A stretch of 64,000 bases of DNA from Pseudomonas sp. REP124 (GCF_020164475.1 NZ_JAIQWX010000001.1:62001-126000), one strand, 5' to 3'; shown: positions 8,527 through 17,561, counted from the first letter of the stretch. The notes: generated by a model from the letters alone, not told the origin. Translations and numbers: made by a program.

Positions 8527-10587
8527 GTGAATTACAAAAAAACTACAATTGCACTGGCTGTGGGGTCGGCGTTCTGCCTGACGAACAGTGCATGGGCAGC
8601 CGAACAATCGACCTCCATGGAGATCGCTCCGATCACGGTCACGGGTGAAAAAATCAACCGTACCCTGGAGCAAACCCAGACGAGTGTAGCCGTCGTTACG
8701 GATAAGCAACTCCGCGAGAAGGAAGACCACAGCCTGGTCGATGTGTTCGCCCGCACACCGGGTATCTACAACACCTCCGGCAACGAAAACTGGGGTATCC
8801 GTGGCGTGCCGGTTTCCGGTTTCGATGACCAGGGCCCCGCCGCACTCAATGGTGCCGTGTCGGTATTCGTCGACGGCGCCGTGCAACCGAACCGCGCGCT
8901 GACCCTGAGCCCGATGCCGCTGTGGGACGTCGAGCAGGTCGAAGTGTTCCTCGGCCCGCAATCCACCACCCAGGGCCGCAACTCGCTGGCCGGTGCGGTG
9001 GTCATCCAGACCAAGAACCCGACCTTCGTACCGAGCCTTTCGGCGCAGGCCAACGGCGGCACCTATGGTGAACGCGGTGGTGCGATCGCCGGTGGCGGTT
9101 CGATCGTCGACGACAAGATTGCCGGCCGTATCGCCCTGGATTACCAGGAAGGCGACGGTTACATCGACAACCTGTTCAACGGTGATGACGCCAACCCGAC
9201 CCGCACCGCCAACGGTCGCGGCAAGTTGCTGATCTTGCCGAACGACGACACCGACGTGCTGCTGACCTATGCCCACGGTGAAAGCCGCAAGGGCGACAAC
9301 TCGGTGGTTCGCCAGGGCGACCGGATCCGTTACTACAAGATCGACTCCAACACCGAAGCCTACGACAAGCTCAAGCAGGACACGGTCAGCGCCAAGGTCG
9401 ATTATCGCCTCAATGACGACTGGTCCATCACCAGCCTCACCGCCAACACCGACTCCGACTACGACGCGCGCCTGGACTTCGATCAGTCGTCCACCGCCAA
9501 CCAGGTGGTACTGCGCAAGCAGGATGGCTACCTGTTCAGTCAGGAACTGCGCCTGAACTACAACTCGGACGACGTGAAGAGCTTCGCCGGTCTCTACTAC
9601 GGCCACAACACCAACAATTTCCACGACCGCCTGTTCAACGGCTCGCGTCTGCTGGGTACGGTCAAGGGCGATACCTCGATCGAGAACAGCGCCGTGTTCG
9701 GTGAGGTCAACTGGACCTTCGCCCCGCGCTGGACCTTGATCACCGGCCTGCGCTACGACCACGAGAGCAACCACACCGACGTGGAAGCCGATGACTTCTC
9801 CGAGCCTGGCAAAGACACTCAGAAGTCCGATGCCGTGCTGCCGAAGCTGGGTATCGACTACGAGCTGGCGGACAATCAGTTCGTGGGCTTCATGGTGCAA
9901 CGTGGCTATCGCGGCGGCGGCGTCAACGTCCGTGCCGGCAGCGGTCACACCTCCTACGATCCGGAATACACCACCAACTACGAGCTGTCGTACCGTGGTT
10001 CGTTCATGGATCAGACCCTGCGTACCCGCGCCAACCTTTACTACACCGACTGGAAGGATCAGCAGGTCAGCGTCGTGAACCCGCAAACCGAGTTCTTCGA
10101 CGTGTTCAACGCCGGCCGCAGCGACATCAAGGGTCTGGAAGTTTCCGTTGAAAAAGACTTTGGTCAACAGCTGACCCTGAACGCCGGTGCCTCGGTAACC
10201 GATGGCAAGTACAAGGACTTCGAAACCAGCGACGGTCGCGACATGAGCGGCGAAGATTTCCTCTTCTCGCCGAAGTACAAGATGACCATGGGCGCCACCT
10301 ATCGCTGGAACGAGCGTGTGACCCTCAACACTGACGTCGTCTGGCAGAGCACCGCCCCGTCCGAGTACGAGTTCAACGATGCCGGTCAGGTCATCAATGA
10401 GCGCAAGGCCGACAACTACTGGCTGGCCAACTTCAACGCCGAGTACAAGGTCACCAAGAACGTCTCGGTATCCGGTTACGTGAAAAACGCCTTCGACAAG
10501 GAATACGTCACCAACAACCGCAGCGGCGACATCATCGATGTTGGCGCACCGCGTACTGCCGGCCTGATCCTGCGCTACGACATGTAA
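8527..10587 (+). CDS. TonB-dependent outer-membrane siderophore receptor
   Basis: A 686-residue outer-membrane beta-barrel that imports ferri-siderophore using TonB energy. It starts with a signal peptide (NYKKTTIALAVGSAFCLTNSAWA). A plug domain follows (ITVTGEKINRTLEQTQTSV, DVFARTPGIYN, VEVFLGPQSTTQGRNSLAGAV), then a long barrel rich in alternating aromatic strands, ending LILRYDM with the usual terminal aromatic pattern. There is no extra N-terminal signalling domain, so it is not a FecA-type transducer. GTG 8527 was chosen because the strong ribosome site AGGGGAG lies just upstream and the signal peptide then begins cleanly; an upstream ATG at 8488 adds 13 unlikely residues. It is divergent from the synthetase operon and probably takes back the siderophore made there. 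Confidence 0.92.
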   Translation: MNYKKTTIALAVGSAFCLTNSAWAAEQSTSMEIAPITVTGEKINRTLEQTQTSVAVVTDKQLREKEDHSLVDVFARTPGIYNTSGNENWGIRGVPVSGFDDQGPAALNGAVSVFVDGAVQPNRALTLSPMPLWDVEQVEVFLGPQSTTQGRNSLAGAVVIQTKNPTFVPSLSAQANGGTYGERGGAIAGGGSIVDDKIAGRIALDYQEGDGYIDNLFNGDDANPTRTANGRGKLLILPNDDTDVLLTYAHGESRKGDNSVVRQGDRIRYYKIDSNTEAYDKLKQDTVSAKVDYRLNDDWSITSLTANTDSDYDARLDFDQSSTANQVVLRKQDGYLFSQELRLNYNSDDVKSFAGLYYGHNTNNFHDRLFNGSRLLGTVKGDTSIENSAVFGEVNWTFAPRWTLITGLRYDHESNHTDVEADDFSEPGKDTQKSDAVLPKLGIDYELADNQFVGFMVQRGYRGGGVNVRAGSGHTSYDPEYTTNYELSYRGSFMDQTLRTRANLYYTDWKDQQVSVVNPQTEFFDVFNAGRSDIKGLEVSVEKDFGQQLTLNAGASVTDGKYKDFETSDGRDMSGEDFLFSPKYKMTMGATYRWNERVTLNTDVVWQSTAPSEYEFNDAGQVINERKADNYWLANFNAEYKVTKNVSVSGYVKNAFDKEYVTNNRSGDIIDVGAPRTAGLILRYDM

Positions 10588-10653
10588 CGCAACCCCGGTA
10601 AATCATGGACAAGGGGAAAGGATTCCCCGCATCCGGTCTCAAGGCTTTCGTTA

Positions 10654-10675
10654 CCTGAAAGCTTTCGCTTTCAGG
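10654..10675 (+). other. Perfect 9-bp stem hairpin between receptor and aminotransferase genes
   Basis: CCTGAAAGC-TTTC-GCTTTCAGG lies in the 130-bp gap after the receptor stop. There is no T-run after it, so it is a poor intrinsic terminator. An RNA-processing or stability element in a receptor-aminotransferase transcript is plausible. Confidence 0.4.
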
Positions 10676-10717
10676 CCGTTCTGGTCCTGTCCAAACCCAG
10701 CCTCCGTGGAGGAAATC

Positions 10718-12139
10718 ATGAGTGCTTTTTCGAATGCCACATCCGGTGGCGCGCCACAGCTACGCCTGTTGCACACCGGTCTGTCGAACCCGTACTGCCT
10801 TGATCCGACCCCGCTGCTGGAACGTCAGCAACAGCAGGAATCCAATGCCCGCAGCTACCCGCGGCGCATTCCACTGGTGCTGGAACGGGCTCATGGCATC
10901 TACGTGCAGGACAGTCGCGGACAGGTGTTCGTCGATTGCCTCGCCGGTGCCGGCACCCTGGCGCTGGGGCACAACCATCCGGTAATCGTCGAGGCCATCA
11001 CCCAGGTCCTGGCTTCGGGTCTGCCGATGCACACCCTGGACCTCATGACCCCGGTCAAGGACGCTTTCGTCCAGGAAATCTTCGGCTGCCTGCCAGCCGA
11101 CTTTGCGCGAAATGCGCGCATCCAGTTTTGTGGCCCCAGTGGCGCCGATGCGGTGGAAGCCGCACTGAAGCTGACCCGCACCGCCACTGGCCGGCATTCG
11201 GTAGTGGCCTTTGAAGGGGCCTACCACGGCATGACGTTGGGCACGCTGGCGATCAGCGGCAACCTCTCGCCAAAAAATGCATTGGGCGGCTTGATGGCCG
11301 GCGTGCAACGCCTGCCATTCCCCCACGAATACCGCTGCCCGTTTGGTGTGGGCGGCGAACAGGGCGTGACCCTGAATGTGCGTTACCTCGAACACTTGCT
11401 CAGCGATCCGGAAAGCGGCGTGACCGCGCCAGCGGCAATGATCCTTGAGCCGATCCAGGGCGAAGGCGGGGTGATCACCGCGCCGGATCGCTGGATGCAG
11501 GAACTGCGACGCCTGACCCAGGCCCACGGCATTCCGCTGATCGTCGACGAAATCCAGTGCGGCATCGCCCGCAGCGGCCGCATGTTCGGTTTCGAGCACT
11601 CGGGCATCACCCCGGACGTGATCACTCTGTCCAAGGCCATTGGTGGCGGCCTGCCGTTGTCGGTGATGGTCTACAACGATTCCCTCGATGTGTGGCAACC
11701 GGGCGCCCACGCCGGCACCTTCCGTGGCAACCAACTGGCGATGGCCGCCGGCACCGCGACCTTGCGCTTCATCCGCGATGAAGGCCTGGTGGCCCACGCC
11801 GAAAGCGTTGGCGCGCACCTGCGCAAACAATTGCTGGCGTTGCAGAGCGAGTTCACCTGGATCGGCGATGTGCGTGGCCGTGGCCTGATGCTCGGCATGG
11901 AGATCGTCGATCCGCAGGGCGAGCGAGATGCCCAAGGCCATCCACCGGTGGACAGCGCCCGGGCCAAGGCCTTCCAGCAGGCGTGCCTGCAACACGGGCT
12001 GATCGTCGAGTTGGGCGGTCGTCACGGCGCCACCGTGCGCTTTCTGCCGCCGTTGATCATCACCGAACAGGAGATCGATTTCGTCGCGCAGATTCTGTTC
12101 CGCGCGGCCAGCACGATCAACGAGCGTCCGCTACGCTGA
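10718..12139 (+). CDS. Diaminobutyrate-2-oxoglutarate aminotransferase (PLP class III)
   Basis: A cytoplasmic PLP enzyme of 473 residues making L-2,4-diaminobutyrate from aspartate semialdehyde and glutamate. Motifs include ESNARSYPR near the N-terminus (as I recall from PvdH and DABA transaminases), FCGPSGADAVEAALKL, AYHGMTLG, ILEPIQGEGGV, LIVDEIQCGIARSGRMFGFEH and TLSKAIGGGLPLS, which holds the PLP lysine. ATG 10718 follows a strong GGAGGA site. Corrugatin contains Dab and ornicorrugatin replaces one with Orn (recalled), so this enzyme in the locus supports a Dab-containing siderophore. A pyoverdine PvdH paralogue elsewhere in the genome is likely, so this would be a dedicated copy. Confidence 0.88.
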   Translation: MSAFSNATSGGAPQLRLLHTGLSNPYCLDPTPLLERQQQQESNARSYPRRIPLVLERAHGIYVQDSRGQVFVDCLAGAGTLALGHNHPVIVEAITQVLASGLPMHTLDLMTPVKDAFVQEIFGCLPADFARNARIQFCGPSGADAVEAALKLTRTATGRHSVVAFEGAYHGMTLGTLAISGNLSPKNALGGLMAGVQRLPFPHEYRCPFGVGGEQGVTLNVRYLEHLLSDPESGVTAPAAMILEPIQGEGGVITAPDRWMQELRRLTQAHGIPLIVDEIQCGIARSGRMFGFEHSGITPDVITLSKAIGGGLPLSVMVYNDSLDVWQPGAHAGTFRGNQLAMAAGTATLRFIRDEGLVAHAESVGAHLRKQLLALQSEFTWIGDVRGRGLMLGMEIVDPQGERDAQGHPPVDSARAKAFQQACLQHGLIVELGGRHGATVRFLPPLIITEQEIDFVAQILFRAASTINERPLR

Positions 12140-12155
12140 TGCACTGCGACAGAGG

Positions 12156-12187
12156 GGCCTGCCGACCGCAATCGGCAGGCCTTTTTT
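12156..12187 (+). terminator. Rho-independent terminator after the aminotransferase
   Basis: A 10-bp perfect GC-rich stem (GGCCTGCCGA / TCGGCAGGCC) with a 6-nt loop followed by six T residues, 16 nt after the aminotransferase stop. It should separate the receptor-aminotransferase transcript from the RND genes, or act as an attenuator for them. Confidence 0.85.
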
Positions 12188-12206
12188 CATTGGACAGGGA
12201 GTGACA

Positions 12207-13352
12207 ATGCACAAGGTTTTCGCCTCCATGAAGCCCGCCTTGCTGTTGATGGCGGTGCTTGGATTAAGCGCTTGTGGTGAACAAAAACCGCCCGCCGCCA
12301 GTGCGGCGGTGCCGCAAGTGAAGACCCTGACGGTGCAGCCACGGGCCTTTGCCATGACCATCGATCTGCCGGGGCGGATCGAGCCGGTGCGCATTGCCGA
12401 GGTGCGCGCGCGGGTGGCCGGGGTGGTGCTGACCCGGCACTTTCAGGAGGGCAGCGACGTCAAGGCCGGCCAATTGCTCTTCAGCATCGACCCGGCGCCG
12501 TTCAAAGCTGCGCTGATGCGCGCCGAAGGCGCACTGGCCAAGGTCGAGGCCGATGCCTATCGCGCCAATGCCCAGGTCCAACGCTTCAAGCAACTGGTGG
12601 AGATCAACGCGGTCAGCCAGCAGGCCTTCGACGATGCCATGTCCGACCTCAAGAGCGCCCAGGCCAATCGCCTGACGGCCCAGGCCGATGTGACCACGGC
12701 AAAACTCAACCTCGGTTACTGCCAGGTGCGCGCGCCAATCAGCGGCCGGATCGGCCGCGCGCTGGCCAGCGAAGGTTCGCTGGTGGGGCAGGACGAGGCG
12801 ACACAGATGGCGCGCATTCAGCAACTGGACCCGATCTACGCCGACTTCACCCAGTCCGCCGATCAGGTGGTGGCTTTGCAACAGGCTCTGGCCAGTGGGC
12901 GCCTCAACGGTCAAGGCGCCGCCGAGGTCACGCTGCAGGTGGGCAATCCGCCGAAGGTTCGTCGCGGCAGCTTGATGTTCTCCGATATTTCCGTCGATCG
13001 CGGCACCGGTCAGGTGACCCTGCGCGGCGAATTCCCCAACCCCGACAATCTGCTGCTGCCAGGCCTGTACGTGCGCGTGGTGGCGCCGGCCGGGGTCGAT
13101 CCGCAAGCCTTGTTCGTCCCGCAACAGGCGGTGCAGCGCGGTACCGATGGTCAGGCGCGGTTGATGCTGGTGGACGCCGGTGGCGTGGTGCGCGAGCGGA
13201 TCGTGAGCACCGGCGCGATGCAGGGCTCGGACTGGCAGATCACCCAGGGGCTGTCCGCCGGGGATCAGGTGGTGGTCGAGCGCGTCGACAAAGTCAGCGC
13301 CGGCATGCAGGTCAACGTCATCACCTTGGCTGGGCAACAGGCCCGCAACTGA
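12207..13352 (+). CDS. RND efflux periplasmic adaptor (membrane fusion) lipoprotein
   Basis: A 381-residue MexA/AcrA-type adaptor linking an inner-membrane RND pump to an outer-membrane channel. The N-terminus is a lipoprotein signal with lipobox LSAC. It is followed by the biotinyl-lipoyl-like half (ARVAGVV), an alpha-hairpin (about 100-170), the second lipoyl half (NLGYCQVRAPISGRIGRAL) and beta-barrel/MP domains. ATG 12207 is preceded by CAGGGAG. It is 12 bp upstream of the pump gene, clearly one operon. No outer-membrane factor gene follows, so OprM or another TolC-type channel is presumably borrowed. The position suggests export of the lipopeptide siderophore, comparable to PseABC of P. 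syringae (inference). Confidence 0.9.
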   Translation: MHKVFASMKPALLLMAVLGLSACGEQKPPAASAAVPQVKTLTVQPRAFAMTIDLPGRIEPVRIAEVRARVAGVVLTRHFQEGSDVKAGQLLFSIDPAPFKAALMRAEGALAKVEADAYRANAQVQRFKQLVEINAVSQQAFDDAMSDLKSAQANRLTAQADVTTAKLNLGYCQVRAPISGRIGRALASEGSLVGQDEATQMARIQQLDPIYADFTQSADQVVALQQALASGRLNGQGAAEVTLQVGNPPKVRRGSLMFSDISVDRGTGQVTLRGEFPNPDNLLLPGLYVRVVAPAGVDPQALFVPQQAVQRGTDGQARLMLVDAGGVVRERIVSTGAMQGSDWQITQGLSAGDQVVVERVDKVSAGMQVNVITLAGQQARN

Positions 13353-13364
13353 CGGAAGTTTTCG

Positions 13365-16300
13365 ATGCCGGAATTTTTCATCAATCGTCCGAACTTCGCC
13401 TGGGTCATCGCGTTGTTCATCTCGCTCGCCGGGTTGCTGACCCTCGGGACGCTGGCGGTCAATCAATACCCGGACGTGGCACCGACGCAAATCACCGTCA
13501 GCGCCAACTACCCCGGCGCCTCGGCACAGATCGTCAGCCAGAACGTCACCAGTCTGATCGAAGAAGAGCTCAACGGCCTCAAGGGCCTGATCTATCACGA
13601 GTCCAACAGCGCCAACGGCGGGGCTGGCATCACCATCACCTTCAAGCCGGGCACCGATGCCGACCTGGCACAGGTCGACGTGCAGAATAGCCTGCAACGG
13701 GTGATCGGGCGCATGCCCCGGGCAGTGATCGAGCAAGGCCTGAAGGTCGATCAGGCGCGCTCCAATTTCCTGCTGGTCTACGCCTTGTCCTACACCGACG
13801 ATCGGCAGGACTCCATCGGCCTGGCCGATTACGCGGCCCGCGCCGTCAACAATGAAATCCGCCGCGTCAACGGGGTTGGGCGGGTGCAGATGTACACCTC
13901 CGAACGGGCCATGCGCATCTGGGTCGATCCGGCGAAGCTGGTGGGTTACAACCTGTCGATGGCCGATGTCGGAAAGGCCATCGCCGCGCAGAACGCCCAG
14001 GTGCCCGCCGGCAGCATGGGCGAACGACCGGGGCCGGCCGACCAGCAGATCACCGCGACGGTGATGGTGCAGGGGCAGCTGGAATCGGTGGACGCGTTCG
14101 GCAACATCGTACTGCGCGCCAACGACGACGGCTCCAGCGTGCGCATCCGCGATGTGGCTCGGGTCGAGCTGGGGCGCAGGGATTACCGCTTCGACGCGCG
14201 GCTCAACGGCAAGCCGGCGGCGGCCATGTCCGTGCAGCTGGCGCCGGGGGCCAATGCGCTGGAAACCGCCGAGGCGATCAAGTTGCGGCTCGAGCAACTG
14301 TCCAGCACCTTGCCGGCGAACATGACCGTCAGCGTGCCTTACGACACCTCGTACTTCGTCGACGTGGCGATCCATCAGGTGATCTACACCCTGATCGAAG
14401 CCATGGTCCTGGTGTTTCTGGTGATGCTGCTGTTCCTGCAGAACCTGCGCTACACGCTGATTCCGGCGGTGGTAGTGCCGGTGTGTCTGCTGGGGACCAT
14501 CGCGGTGATGGCGCCGCTGGGCTTCTCGATCAACATGATGACCCTGTTCGGCATGGTGCTGGCCATCGGCATTCTGGTGGACGACGCCATTGTGGTGGTG
14601 GAGAACGTCGAGCGCCTGATCCGCCAGGAGCATCTGTCGCCCAAGGCCGCGACCCGCAAGGCGATGAAGCAGATCAGCGGGGCGATTGTCGGCATCACCC
14701 TGGTGTTGTCGGCGGTGTTCCTGCCGCTGGCGTTCATGGGTGGTTCGGTGGGGATCATCTATCAGCAGTTCGCCATGGCGTTGTCGGTGTCGATCCTGTT
14801 TTCCGGGTTCCTTGCGCTGACCCTGACGCCGGCGCTGTGCGCGACGGTAATCAAGCCTTTCGACCCGGCGCATCAACCCCATGGCAACCGCTGGATGCGC
14901 GGGTTCAATCGACGCTTCGAGGCACTGGCTCAACGTTATGAGCGGTTGGGCGCGACCTGGGTCAGGCGCAGCGCCCGCAGCATGGGTTTGTACCTGCTGT
15001 TGTTGCTGGTATTGGCGTTTGCCTATGCGCGGCTGCCGACTTCATTTTTGCCGTCCGAGGATCAGGGTTACATCGTCACCGATATCCAGCTGCCGCCGGC
15101 CGCTTCAGCGTCGCGCACCGACGTAACGCTGCAGGCCTGGGAGCGATATGCCCTGGCACAACCGACGACGGATCATGTGCTGGCGATCCTGGGTTTCAGT
15201 TTTTCAGGGGAAGGCGCGAACGCTGCGATGTCCTATCTCACCCTCAAGGATTGGTCGCAGCGCGGTAGCGGCGAGTCGAGCAAGGCGGTGGCGCGCAAGG
15301 CGAACGATGCCTTTGAAGACGTGCCCGACGGCACGCTGTACAGCGTAGTGCCGCCACCGGTGGACGGCCTCGGCACCGCGAGCGGTTTCGACCTGCGCCT
15401 GCAGGATCTGGCGGGGCAGGGACACGAGGCGCTGCAGAAGGCGCGCGTTCAGTTGCTGGCGGCGGCCAAGGCTTCGCCGGTGATCGGGCATCTGAGCGAG
15501 GATGCACTGGCCGATGCACCGCAGATCAATGTCACCATCGACCGGGAAAAGGCCGAGACCCTGGGCGTGAGTTTCGATGTGATCAGCGCCGCGCTGGCCT
15601 CGGCGCTGGGCTCTGAGGAAATCAACGAGTTCGCCAATCAGGGGCGCATGCAGCGGGTGATCGTCCAGGCCGATGGCAGCAGTCGGCAAACGCCTGAAGC
15701 GCTGCTGCGCCTGCAAGTGCCCAACCGGCAAAACCAACTGGTGCCGCTGGAAGCCTTCAGCCGTTTCGAGTGGCAGGTGGGGCCACTGCAGATCGGCCGC
15801 TACAACGGCTCGGCGTCGCTGCGTTTCTCCGGCGAAGCGGCGTCGGGGTACAGCAGCGGGCAAGCCATGGCGGAATTGAAGAGAATCGCCCGGGAGTTGC
15901 CGGCCGGTTTCAGCCTGGAATGGTCGGGGCTGTCGTTGCAGGAGCAGCAGGCCAGCGACCAGGTGCCGATGCTGGTGGGCCTGTCGCTGACCATGGTCCT
16001 GCTGGTGCTGGTGGCGCTGTACGAGAGCTGGGCGATTCCCTTTGCCGTGCTGCTGATCGTGCCCATCGGCATGCTCGGCTCGGTCGCGGCGGTGACGGTG
16101 CTGGGCATGCCCAATGACGTGTATTTCAAGGTCGGGCTGATCACCATCATCGGCCTGGCGGCGAAGAACGCCATCCTGATCGTCGAGTTCGCCAAGGCGT
16201 TGCACGCGCAGGGTGCGAGCCTAGCGCAGGCGGCGTCTCAGGCGGCGCGCTTGCGCTTTCGGCCGATTGTCATGACGTCGCTGGCGTTCATTCTTGGCGT

Positions 16301-16493
16301 GGTGCCGCTGGCGCTGGCCACGGGTGCGGGCGCTGCCAGTCAGCGGGCGATCGGCACCGGGGTGATCGGCGGGATGCTGGCGGCGACGGTGCTGGGGGTG
16401 TTGTTCGTGCCGGTGTTCTTTGTTTCGGTGCTGACCCTGGCCGAACGGCTGCGCAAGCGTCGCTCGGTAAAGGTCGAGGAAGGTGTGTTGTGA
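13365..16493 (+). CDS. RND multidrug/lipopeptide efflux pump, inner-membrane subunit (HAE1 type)
   Basis: A 1042-residue proton-driven trimeric pump of the AcrB/MexB family, the usual length. It begins with MPEFFINRPNFAWVIAL. TM helices flank two large periplasmic loops. The relay Asp pair lies in GILVDDAIVVVENVERL, and the conserved GLAAKNAILIVEFAK, RPIVMTSLAFILGVVPLA and GTGVIGGMLAATVLGVLFVPVFF stretches are present. It is encoded directly after its adaptor. Inference: it secretes the siderophore or recycles it from the periplasm. A role in antimicrobial efflux cannot be excluded from sequence. Its stop at 16493 is 5 bp from the stop of the convergent FecR-like gene. Confidence 0.93.
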   Translation: MPEFFINRPNFAWVIALFISLAGLLTLGTLAVNQYPDVAPTQITVSANYPGASAQIVSQNVTSLIEEELNGLKGLIYHESNSANGGAGITITFKPGTDADLAQVDVQNSLQRVIGRMPRAVIEQGLKVDQARSNFLLVYALSYTDDRQDSIGLADYAARAVNNEIRRVNGVGRVQMYTSERAMRIWVDPAKLVGYNLSMADVGKAIAAQNAQVPAGSMGERPGPADQQITATVMVQGQLESVDAFGNIVLRANDDGSSVRIRDVARVELGRRDYRFDARLNGKPAAAMSVQLAPGANALETAEAIKLRLEQLSSTLPANMTVSVPYDTSYFVDVAIHQVIYTLIEAMVLVFLVMLLFLQNLRYTLIPAVVVPVCLLGTIAVMAPLGFSINMMTLFGMVLAIGILVDDAIVVVENVERLIRQEHLSPKAATRKAMKQISGAIVGITLVLSAVFLPLAFMGGSVGIIYQQFAMALSVSILFSGFLALTLTPALCATVIKPFDPAHQPHGNRWMRGFNRRFEALAQRYERLGATWVRRSARSMGLYLLLLLVLAFAYARLPTSFLPSEDQGYIVTDIQLPPAASASRTDVTLQAWERYALAQPTTDHVLAILGFSFSGEGANAAMSYLTLKDWSQRGSGESSKAVARKANDAFEDVPDGTLYSVVPPPVDGLGTASGFDLRLQDLAGQGHEALQKARVQLLAAAKASPVIGHLSEDALADAPQINVTIDREKAETLGVSFDVISAALASALGSEEINEFANQGRMQRVIVQADGSSRQTPEALLRLQVPNRQNQLVPLEAFSRFEWQVGPLQIGRYNGSASLRFSGEAASGYSSGQAMAELKRIARELPAGFSLEWSGLSLQEQQASDQVPMLVGLSLTMVLLVLVALYESWAIPFAVLLIVPIGMLGSVAAVTVLGMPNDVYFKVGLITIIGLAAKNAILIVEFAKALHAQGASLAQAASQAARLRFRPIVMTSLAFILGVVPLALATGAGAASQRAIGTGVIGGMLAATVLGVLFVPVFFVSVLTLAERLRKRRSVKVEEGVL

Positions 16494-16498
16494 GCAGG

Positions 16499-16765
16499 TT
16501 ACATCTTGCGCACACCGTGGTGACGGGAGGGCGGATCGGTCAGCAGCTTTTTCGCGGTGCGCGGGTCGTTCGGCAGCTCGTCGCTCAGATCCCAGATCTC
16601 CAGCATCTTCGCGTACTCGAACGCGTGCCGCGGATCGGCCTGGACCCATTGCTGAAACGCCGCCCGCTCCTCGGCGGTGCAGGTTTCATCATTCAGACGC
16701 AGGCACCAGTTCGCTGCCTGAGTGAGGATTTCGTCTTCTGAATCTTGAGGGTTAGAGGGTTTCAT
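16499..16765 (-). CDS. Stand-alone FecR N-terminal (DUF4880) domain protein
   Basis: An 88-residue protein resembling only the cytoplasmic N-terminal anti-sigma domain of FecR-family regulators: ILTQAANWCLRL, TAEERAAFQQWVQADPRHAFEYAKMLEIW. It has no membrane helix and no periplasmic signalling domain (full FecR proteins are about 320 residues). No ECF sigma gene is adjacent in the window. ATG 16765 is preceded by a weak AGGT. It could be a soluble modulator of an iron-starvation sigma factor such as a PvdS-like protein, or a relic of a truncated fecR. The clean start and stop and the lack of fecR remnants next to it favour a real small gene. Confidence 0.65.
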   Translation of the reverse strand: MKPSNPQDSEDEILTQAANWCLRLNDETCTAEERAAFQQWVQADPRHAFEYAKMLEIWDLSDELPNDPRTAKKLLTDPPSRHHGVRKM

Positions 16766-16878
16766 CAACCGTTACCTGTGTGACCGATGCAGGCACTCTA
16801 ACGGAGCAATTGGTAAAAAAACGTCAAAAACAACATCACCAATTCAAATGCCAAACGTTTTCGAAAAGGACTGTTCGC

Positions 16879-17196
16879 ATGTACCACCTTCAGGCCCCGA
16901 TCGCTCCACGCACCAACAAACCGATCCGCGAACTGCTGGAGTTCTACGGCCTGCGCACCAGCCTGATCCGCCTCAAAGTCATCGACGCCCTGCTGGTCGC
17001 CGCCCGGGAAGGCCGCAGCATCGGTGTGAACGGCACCCACGCCTGGCTTGAGGCCTCGGCGGTGGAATGTTCGTTCATCAGCGTGCGTGAGGTGTTGAAG
17101 CGCTTGTGCGAAGAGCGGGTCATCGATTACCAGGCGGACAAGAGTTACAGCTTTACGGCCGAGGCCTGGGCGATTCTGATGCGTCCCTCGGCCTGA
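16879..17196 (+). CDS. Small Fur-like winged-helix protein ('Fe2+/Zn2+ uptake regulation' family)
   Basis: A 105-residue protein whose middle resembles the DNA-binding half of Fur: ELLEFYGLRTSLIRLKVIDALL, then a helix-turn-helix with SAVECSFISVREVLKRLCEERVIDY and a wing (ADKSYSFTAEAW). The Fur dimerisation domain and its His/Cys metal ligands are absent; full Fur proteins are about 135-150 residues. ATG 16879 was picked because the 33 codons upstream in this frame look non-coding. It is divergent from the FecR-like gene, so two small putative iron regulators flank the end of the siderophore locus. Its role is unknown; it may act as a DNA-binding accessory or dominant modulator (inference). 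Confidence 0.6.
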   Translation: MYHLQAPIAPRTNKPIRELLEFYGLRTSLIRLKVIDALLVAAREGRSIGVNGTHAWLEASAVECSFISVREVLKRLCEERVIDYQADKSYSFTAEAWAILMRPSA

Positions 17197-17207
17197 CGCA
17201 TAACCCC

Positions 17208-17440
17208 GTAGGAGCAAGGCTTGCCCGCGAAGACGGCCTTGTAGCCAACCAAATTCCCCAGATGTACAGAAAGTCCCATTGTGGGAGCGGGCTTGCTCGC
17301 GAAAGCGGTGTGTCAGCCAGCATCTACGGCACTGACACTCCCTCTTCGCGGGCAAGCCCGCTCCCACAGGTTTTTGTGTCGGTTGCAAAATTTGTGGTCG
17401 GCACAAACCCTTGTGGGAGCGGGCTTGCCCGCGATGGCGG
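17208..17440. repeat. REP cluster, four copies
   Basis: Four pseudomonad REP units: at about 17208 (GTAGGAGCAAGGCTTGCCCG, divergent), 17280 and 17412 (GTGGGAGCGGGCTTGC type, forward) and 17345-17370 (inverted). They fill most of the 365-bp gap between the Fur-like gene and the phosphoesterase gene; nothing else is evident there. Confidence 0.9.
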
Positions 17441-17561
17441 CCTGATAGCCGACTAGGTTTACCCGGCTGTACTCAGGTCCCACAGGTTTTTGTGTGATTG
17501 CAGGATGCTAAGTCGAGACGAATAATCAGGGCATGTTTTTGAATCGGTCATGGAGTTCTGC

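Noticed and set aside
8431-10167. A 578-codon frame opposite the TonB receptor
   Set aside because: The receptor frame has signal peptide, plug and barrel features; the opposite frame is repetitive in Val, Gly and Gln and has no domain.
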